A stretch of DNA of 64,000 nucleotides from Aurantiochytrium sp. KH105. Its lineage: Eukaryota > Sar > Bigyra > Thraustochytrida > Thraustochytriidae. A program made the translations under genes and the position numbers. The stretch is taken from the NCBI GenBank assembly GCA_003116975.1, contig BGKB01000036.1:186001-250000 (forward strand), written 5' to 3'. Positions 54,001 to 63,000 of this stretch are shown here, piece after piece. Position 1 is the stretch's first letter, and each line of letters opens with the position of its first letter. Under the pieces are notes generated by a model. The model ran no database searches. It worked only from the letters and a program-made list of their open reading frames with translations, and had not been told where the DNA came from.

Positions 54001-57000
54001 GGATCCAGGGTTCAAGCTGTCGTATTCTACAGCATGCCAGTGATGGGGTCGTTGCGAGCCATGTAAGCCCTCGTCCGCTTACGTGGCGATCTCGGGAACA
54101 GGTTGATTGCGTTTTGGACGCATCGCAGCTTGAGATCGGGGATGTTCGCCTAGAAATAAGCTTCGATGGAGCTAACTTTATCGCAGCCGGCCGTCTTAGT
54201 GTTCGAGGACCTGTTCAGGTGCATGGCGTGGAACCACGGAGACTCGATGCTCTCGGAGGGACGCCCCTGTTGGTTCGTGGCGAGGGATTTATCCGTTCTG
54301 CAAACCTTCAGTGTAAAATTGGACCAAGCACTATCGTACCCGCAGACCTTGTGGACTCCGCAACGTTGCGCTGCGTCGCGCCGGCCCAACATCCCGGTCC
54401 AGCTGTGCTCTCTGTCTCTGTCAACGGCCGCGACTTCTCGGAGCCCAGCTGGTCTGCATCTGTGGAATATGCCCCATCCTTCGCAGTTGCCTCGGTCTCG
54501 CCAGCATCGGGTTCTCGCATGGGCGGCACCACGCTCACTATCACTGGAACAAATTTTGAGCTCGGCGCACCCATGTACTGTCGTTTCAAGGACGTGGATA
54601 GTGGCGACGAGGTTCGTGTTCCGGCGCAAACTGTGTCCGCTTCTCAGTTGCGCTGTATGAGTCCGGCATGGCATGGCTTGAAGACGGCGATTCTTGACAT
54701 TGTTCACGCCAATGACATCTTTACGGAATCTCTCGATCGCACTACCCTTCACTTTACGTACCATGCAGACGCGCTCCCAGAGCATATCGTTCCTGCTTTC
54801 GGCCCCGCAAGTGGTGGCTCCGAAGTACATATTTTCGGTCGTGACTTTATGTCAACCCCAAGCCTCCAGTGCATCTTCGATGGAACGACAAAGACACCCG
54901 CGACCTTTGTCTCAACGAATGAGCTACTGTGCATTACACCACCTGTACCAGAAAGGCTTCATATGCCAGTCACAGTGAGGATCCAGGTGACGAATGATGG
55001 AAACTCTGTGTCGTCTTCGCTCCAATACACATATGTGCCCCGTCTTCAAGTTAGCCGGGTCTTTCCTTCGTTTGTGGCGGCTGGGGTTGCCGGGGCCATT
55101 ACGATCGTCGGTCAAGGGTTTCGTGACTCTACACTTCTCAGCTGTCGCGTTGGGGGTCTTTCTGATGCATTTTTCACAGCAGAGTATCTGAGTGACGAAC
55201 GCATGCGGTGTTCATGGTCTCGGCTTGCGGTGCCACCTGGAGCATACGAAGTTCATGTGTCGAACAATGGACATGATTATGAGGCGACCTCTTTTGTGGT
55301 AGAGGCCGCCGCCGAGCAACCCCAGCAAGATCGCGCCCGCATACCTATGACAGGTGGACATCGGATCCGCGTGGGGCCTTTTGCAACGAGGCGTTTGCAC
55401 GCCGCTTCTGGAATCGTCTGCGAGTTCAACAATGCTGGCTCTGCCGCCGTTCTTGACGAAGAAAACGACAACTATGTCCTTTGCTCGTCGCCCGTATTCG
55501 CTACGCCTGGGCAAATTTCGCTAAGCATTCTTGCATTGCAAGACGACGAGGCTGCCGATGAAGAGATTCTTTGGCATGCCCAAGAAAGTCTCACTGTGCA
55601 TGAGCCTTTTCTTATTACCAATGTTCTGCCACGATCTTTCAGTATGGCGCACTCAACTCGGGCCCAGCTCACCTTGCTTCATGAGGTGCCGGAAGGTTCT
55701 TCCCATGACATTGAAGTGGAACTCTCGTACCCAAGTGGTGCGGTGGTATTGGTCCCTGCGACCATCGTTGGCGAACGTGAAGTAGAAGTTGACATTCCAG
55801 CAGTCCCTCTGGACGAGGCAGGAGGGGAGAACTCTCTACCCGTGAGCTTACGGCTCCGGCTCGAAGGCCATCCGGATCCGTCTCAGACTCCAGCGCGCGC
55901 GGTGCACCGTGCGGAGCCTGTCCTGATCGCAATGAGTCCGCATATTGTCACTGCTGGTTCTTTGGTGATGCCGATCGTGTTGACGCTGGACGCCGCAGTA
56001 TCCATGCACGACGATGCACGCGTCTTGTGCCGCTTTGGAGCAACCACAGTCAGTGGAACCAGACTGGGCCCGCTGCAGGCTGTGTGCGATGCTCCACCGA
56101 TGGCGGCCGGCGAAACTTCAAGTGTCGAGATCTCCTTGGATGGAGAGAGATTTACGGAGAGCGGCTTTGAACTTTCCTACATTAGCAGCCTTGAGGCCTT
56201 CCACGTGTCTCCTGATCGTGTCGAAGATCGTGGAGGCAGTGAACTCGTCATTCATGGCCAGGAGTACCCTGCTGAGCTCTCTTCCATGATGCGATGCCGA
56301 TTTAGGTCCGAGAGTCAGAATCTATTGGCCGCGGCTGTCACCACGAGGGCAACTTGGATCAACGAGAATGAGATTCACTGCATTGCTCCCTCGCGCGAAG
56401 AGGCACAAGCGTTGGAGTCCTCCTTCATCGTCATCAGCTTGGTCCTGCCAACGGCTTTGCCAGGAACTTTTGTGGAGCTAACGCGAGACAATGACGAGCT
56501 TATGTTCACCTATGTTCCCACAGCAGAAGTGGTCGGCATTTGGCCTCGCAGGGGTCCCGCGCGAGGAGGGACGCTTGTTCAGGTGCACGGAACTGGGTTC
56601 TCGGATCTGTTAGAACTCGCTTGCGTTTTCTCCCTCGAAGATGATGAAGACGCAGTCGCCGTCCATGTCCCTGCAGAATTCGTGTCGAGCAGCGAAGTGC
56701 GATGCGAGTCCCCTTCGCGAGCGTTACTTTTGTCTCATGCACTCGAAGCTTCGTCAAGCTCGCGTGCGGCAGTCCGTGTGTCACCGAATGGTGCCGATCT
56801 CTCTGCTTCTCATGCCGCTTTTGTCTTCGAGATCATTGCCAAGGTTCACAAAGTTTACCCAGAGTCTGGGCCGGCACAGGCTGGCTCCACGGTGACCCTT
56901 TTTGGAGCTCACTTTGCCGACACATCCGCGTTATCGTGTCGCTTTGGCATGAGCTCACCTTCTGCCGCAGTCTACATTTCCGACAGTGAAATTCGCTGTC

Positions 57001-60000
57001 AAACTCCTCTTCCACCTCACAATGGGCCGGTTGTGGTGGAAGTGACTACGAATGGAATCGACTACTCTTCGGACCTCGTCATGTATACCTTCACGGAACA
57101 ACCTTTGGTGTTTGGGATTTCGCCTCTCAGCGGACCTCAAATCGGTGGAACGCAGGTCACCGTGACTGGAGCCAATTTTCGAGAGGGTGTAACATGTCGC
57201 TTTGGAACGACAAATGTCGAAGTCACTCGAATCGTGAGCAGCACGGAGCTTGTTTGCATTACCCCATCGGTAACGATCGACAATATGGGTGCCACGCGCA
57301 AGGTCCAAGTCGACGTCTTCGATCAAGGCTCTCTGAATCAGAGCGAGACTGGCCTTGCACCTTCGCAGGCTACTTTTTTCCTGTATGTGCCGGAAGTGAC
57401 GCTCGACAGTCTGTTCCCGCCGCATGGTCCATGCTCGGGCGGCACGCTACTGACAATCTACGGAGCTGGCATGTATCAGGACGAAAGCTTGCCACTGCCG
57501 CTCTGCAAATTTACCGTCGTGGACACCTCCCCTTTTCAAATGTACGAGGTGCCAGCCCAAGTCTTCTCAGACACGAGTATCGCGTGCGTCACGCCAAGCA
57601 TTGATTCCGGGTCATGTGGCTCGCGCTCTCACGTGCTCGTCTCTGTGAGCTTTAACGGCCATGACTATGCAAGCCCTGCTCTTTCATATGTGTTTGTCCC
57701 CGATCCAATTCCTCATCGGCTCTCCACGGCAAGAGGTCCTGCTCAAGGCGGCTCCGTAGTACGCGTATTTGGAGAAAACTTTGTTCGTTCTCCCCTCACG
57801 TCGTGTCGCATTGGTGACGATGTTATCCAGGCCAACTACATTTCTCCTTCTGGCGAGTTCATCGACTGCACGACTCCAGCAGACAGGCAGGAGGTGAATG
57901 AGGTCCAAGAAATTTTTGTGACGACCACAAGCGAGCCCAATGCGACGACCTATGGGATTTTTCTCTCGTCCTTGCCGGCTCAGGAGGAGATTCAGCGTTT
58001 CGCTCTCCATGCTTGGGGTGAAGACTCCGTTTCTGGAGCAGTAGCAGAGGTTCAGGTTGTTCATGTGCGCGGTGGCGGGCCTATCCAGGGTACCTTTACT
58101 CTCTCCTTTCGTGGCGAGACGACAGTTGCGCTTCCCTACGACGCGTCTGCCGAGGGCGTGACGGACGCTCTTAACGCACTTGAGGAGATTGAAGGAGTCA
58201 TTGTTGAGCGAAGCGCCAATGCAAATTATTTTGCATGGACAGTGACGTTTGAAGGGAATGCAGGCGACCTGGAACCTATTCTTACAGACAGCTCTGGGCT
58301 CTCAGGTCTCGCCAATGATGACACTGTCATGGAAGTCACGGAGCTTCGCGCGGGGACTTCTGCCGCAATTAGCTCGGGCACTTTTGCACTCGGCCTTAAC
58401 GGTAGCGTGCAGACGTTGCCATTCGATGCCAGCGCCACTGATTTCCAGCAAGCACTGGAGACTCTTCATGGAGTGGCCGACATCACAGTGGCACGCTCCG
58501 CAGCGCCAGACCGCAACGGCGCGTACACATGGGAGGCCACGTTTCCAGGCACTCTCGCTTATGAACTTGCAAGTGTCGATGTTACAGGGCTCGCTCCGGC
58601 CACGGCCGTTGCCTGTGCGTACGAGCGCGAGCAAATGGGTAGTACGCCAGGGGGGAGCTTCGTACTGTCTTTTGCTGGAAATGAAACGCGGACACTTGAT
58701 GTCACGTCAACGTCAAGCGAAATCGAAGTCGCCCTCCGCGAGGATGTCGAGCTCAATGCCACAGTCAGCGAGACAGTAATCGCAAACTCTTCGCTCTGGG
58801 AGAAGCGCATCATCCTCACTTTCGACGATCTCGAGGGCGTCCCGCTCGAGCTCGGTGTTGACATCACGGGTGTCACCGGCACAGAGTCTGCCTTTCGCGT
58901 GATAGATATGGCTCGAGGCGCCCAGCGCCTCGGGGGAACCTTTCGAGTCGGATATGAAGGTGCGTGGTCTCCCCAGCTTTCGTTTTCGACATTGACTGCG
59001 TCTGACCTGGCCACAACACTGCAAAGTTTGCCAACGGTCGGTACCGTCCGTGTGTCTGAAATACTTCGCGAGGAGGACGCGTTCGCTCGTTGGAGAATTA
59101 CATTTACGTCCCGAGGATCTCCGGCAAACATCGGTCCCTTGCCGCTGCTGGACGTCGAGTCTGACTTTGGCGTTGGGACCAACTTTTATTTGCGCGCCAA
59201 CAGAATTCAAGCCGGTTGCTGTTCATTGTCTGTCACGATTGATGGACAGCAATTTTCAGACACCCTTGCCTATCGCTATGATTGGCATCCTCAGGTGGCT
59301 TCTCTCTCGCCGCAGTATGGGTCTCCTCACGGCAAAACACTCTTGTCGATCCATGGTTCAGGCTTTTATGAGGCTCAAGCTATTTCCTGCGTCTTTGACG
59401 GGACGCTTGAGTCGCTGGCGAGATTTGTGAATGAGTCGATGCTTGCTTGCGTGACGCCTCCTTTATCCGCTCTTCAAGATGCAAACCCTACGCTTGCGGG
59501 CCAGCGCGACGTGCACGTCACCGTACGTTATCCGCTTGACCATGCCGAAACGCACGAGTCGCAGACCTTTGCAACGTTCAAGTTTTCATTGCCACTTCAT
59601 ATCCAGACCATCCAACCACCTCGGGGAAGTCTTCGCGGCGGTGTCGTTTTACGCGTGACTCTCGAACACGATATTACGCTCGATGAAGTCGATCATGCCG
59701 CTTGCGTTTTCGAGACAAATCCTCTTGAGACTGTGGCGGCGACGCGAGAAAGCGCAAGGTCTCTTGCGTGCTTGGTCCCTTCGCATGCCCCAGGTCTCGT
59801 GGCTGTTCGGGTCACGCTGAATGGTCACGATCTTTCAAAAAATGCGGCATTCTTTCAGTATGAGGAGGCTGTTCGTGTTCACAGTCTGAGCGTGACAAGC
59901 GGATCCCGCGCAGGAGGAACATTGATACACGTCTATGGCTCTAACATTCCTCGTTCCGAGGAGCTGTCATGTGACTTTGGGGACCGCGGTATGGCTCCTG

Positions 60001-63000
60001 CGATGTGGCATGCCTCGAGTCAAGCCTCGTGTGTGCTTCCGGGTCCTTCGGGTATCGATCTCTCTACGAATGATCGCGTACTCGTGCGCACGACGAGCCG
60101 AGTCGAAGATCTCAGTTTCGGGCAACAAACCTTTTCCATGTACTCTGCCGTTTCCGAAGTGGAAGCAGCCACGGGATGTGCGACATTCGATGTCAACCGC
60201 ACGTACTACAACGGCACTGAGATGTCGTGGCTGGCGGAGACAAGCTGTGCCGCGGCTCTTGTTGCTAGCGCTAGCTCTACCCTTGGCGTTGAGGTCCTCG
60301 CGAGCGACACTGTTCTGGTAGCTCTCACGTCGAACGGTGTTGAATTTTCGAACCCGATGGAGTTCACAGTCTTTGATGCGCCGACAGTGACAAACGTGGA
60401 ACCAATCTCTGCACCGCTACAAGGTGGCACGGTAGTGACCCTCTCCTTGGATATTGATGGCTCGCAACTAGATATCTCTTGCTGGTTTGGCGATCGAAGG
60501 GTCCTCGGCGTGATTGTAAACGGTGGAACTGCTGTGGAGTGCGTTGCGCCATTGATGGAGCGCGTTCAGGATGTGACGCTTCGTTTGTCCGCAAATGGAG
60601 GTGTTGACTTTCTCGCTGGTGCCACCGTCTTCACCTACGAGAACACCGTTCCGGCCACGATTTTCGCTGTCGAACCTCTCTCCGGTCCTGCCTCCGGAGG
60701 CACTCGAGTGGTTTTGAGCGGACAAGGAATCGCTCATCTTGGTCTTGGAGGTCAGGTTACATATTGCCTTTTCTCAAGTGGAAACGAGGTGGTCACTACA
60801 GAAGCTGTTGCGAGTGGGTCGGATGGGCTGGCATTAGAGTGCCAAAGCCCTCGTCGCAGTGAGTTTTCGTCCATGCCAAGATTTGTCTCACTTGACGTTG
60901 GCGTCGGCGAGCAGCGGCAAATTCTTACTGCTTCGCACATGAAGTTCGTGTATGACGACGACGTGGTGATCCAAGCGATCAATCCGCCGCAGGGTATGCG
61001 CTTAGGCGGCTCTGATATTCTCGTGCGGGCTGGACCCATTCCAGAGGCAAGGAGGGGCATGGACGGACAGTTGCTTTGTCGCATCGGATCCGAAACTGTT
61101 AATGCCGAGCTTGTTGAACCTGGAGATATTGCTACATTGCGCTGTGCAATCCCTGAGAGAAGTTCCGATCCTCATGTGGAATCGGTTTGGTTTGACGGCC
61201 CTCGGCCTCGCCACCGCGTCGAGCGCATCGAGATTCGAGCACCTGCTCCCAGTGCCGAAGAAGGCATCATCACTCTTGAAGGCAACGTGGTGGAGTCAGA
61301 CATCCAAGTCGTCACCATGGCTGGACCGGATACGCCTGGGACGTTCAAGCTGTCAACAACCCTTGAGGCTGCGGATCGCACAAAAGTCATTGCCGTAGAA
61401 ACGTCTGCGAGCGCCGTGTATCCTGAAGCCCACCTGCTAGCAGTGGAAGCAAACATTGAAACACAGCAAACAGTTGCGACGATGGCGTTTCATGTAGTCC
61501 CCGAGGCTGTGGTGTTCGAGGTGCAGACACTGACGATTGCTGCGACCTCGGGTCTCACCGGTATTTTCACACTGGCTTGGAATGGAACAAGCTCAATGGC
61601 TACCCTCGCGGCTGAGTGCTCGGCCGAAGATGTTCGAGCCGCACTGGCGGCGGTAGCGGGGCTTGAGAATGTGCAAGTGAGTCTCAATATGCTGTCGAGC
61701 GTCGCAGGCTTTCGCCGCGACTGGGCCATCACGTTTCCTCTCATCACCTTGTCCTCTCCAGTTCCGCTCATTACAGTTGAAGACGGTCTGCTGGAGGGCG
61801 TCGGTCTGATGACTCGTGTCGAGCGTTTTGTTGCCCAAGCAGCGAATGAGTTGCAACTTCTCCGCATTAGCCGCGTGGCCGATGACGTAACAGTATCCCT
61901 TAGCGAGAGCACTTCAACTCTCCGCCTCGCAAACGCGGACCTGACGGATGTAAACAAGGTGCTAGCGTGGTTGGAAAGTGTACCGGCCTTTGGGTCTGGG
62001 CAGGTGAGCATTGTGGCGTCTGCGGCAGCCTCGGATGGAAACTTTGCAGCATACGAGGTAAGCTTTGATGGGGTGAATGGCGACTTTCCGCCCTTGAAAC
62101 TTTCCGATGCAGTTTCAGAGGTGGAAGAACTTCGCAACGGGACGAGCGAGATTCTCGGCGGGCTGGTTGAAGTTGAGGTAACCACCAACGCTGGTTTCTC
62201 GAATCTCGTTTCAATCAACTTGGACGTCTACCGGGCGGATGAGCTGAGCCAAGAACTCGCAGACGCTTTTCCAGAGTACAGCTCAGATCTCTTTTCAATC
62301 TCAGTGGACCGTAGCTCGTCTGGCATGGGTAGAAACGGGGCTCGAATCCTGACCATCCGTCTCCCCCCATACTTTGATTTCGCACTTGCATCCACAGAGG
62401 CCATGCATGGAACAGGTGTCACGATTTCAACAACAGTGGAAACGGGCCTCGCCGCAGATTCGGGCACATTTCAGTTCCGTATCGTGTGGCCAGCAAACCT
62501 TGGATTCTCATCATTCTCAGGGACGCTAGCAGTCGACGCTTCAGCAGCAGATGTGACAGCAGAAATTCTTGCGTTAGAACCTAGCTTCCCGCTCGGCCAA
62601 GTTGTAGAGGTGGATACAGGCCCGTTCCGGTACGCTTGGCGAATCGAGCTTGATACGCCTGACATGGCATATTCCAGCACGGATCCGCACCACTTTGAGA
62701 TTGACGATAGTGGTCTCATTGGGTTTTCTGCTTCCGCGATTCTCGAACGCAGCGCCAAATTCAACGAGGTGCAGGAAATTGCCACTGATACGGCGTCCGT
62801 CAATGGGCGTCTCTCTGGTGTCTTTGCTCTCACGCTGGGCGAAGCATATGGGAGGGTACGTGGACTTGCATACGATGCCAGTGCCGCTGAGGTACAGGAT
62901 GCCATCCACACGCAAGCGCCGCTCATGGGGGCCGTGTCAGTGTCACGTACAGATCTGACCCGGACGCGCTATGCGTGGACGGTCACCTTTTTAGAGCTTG

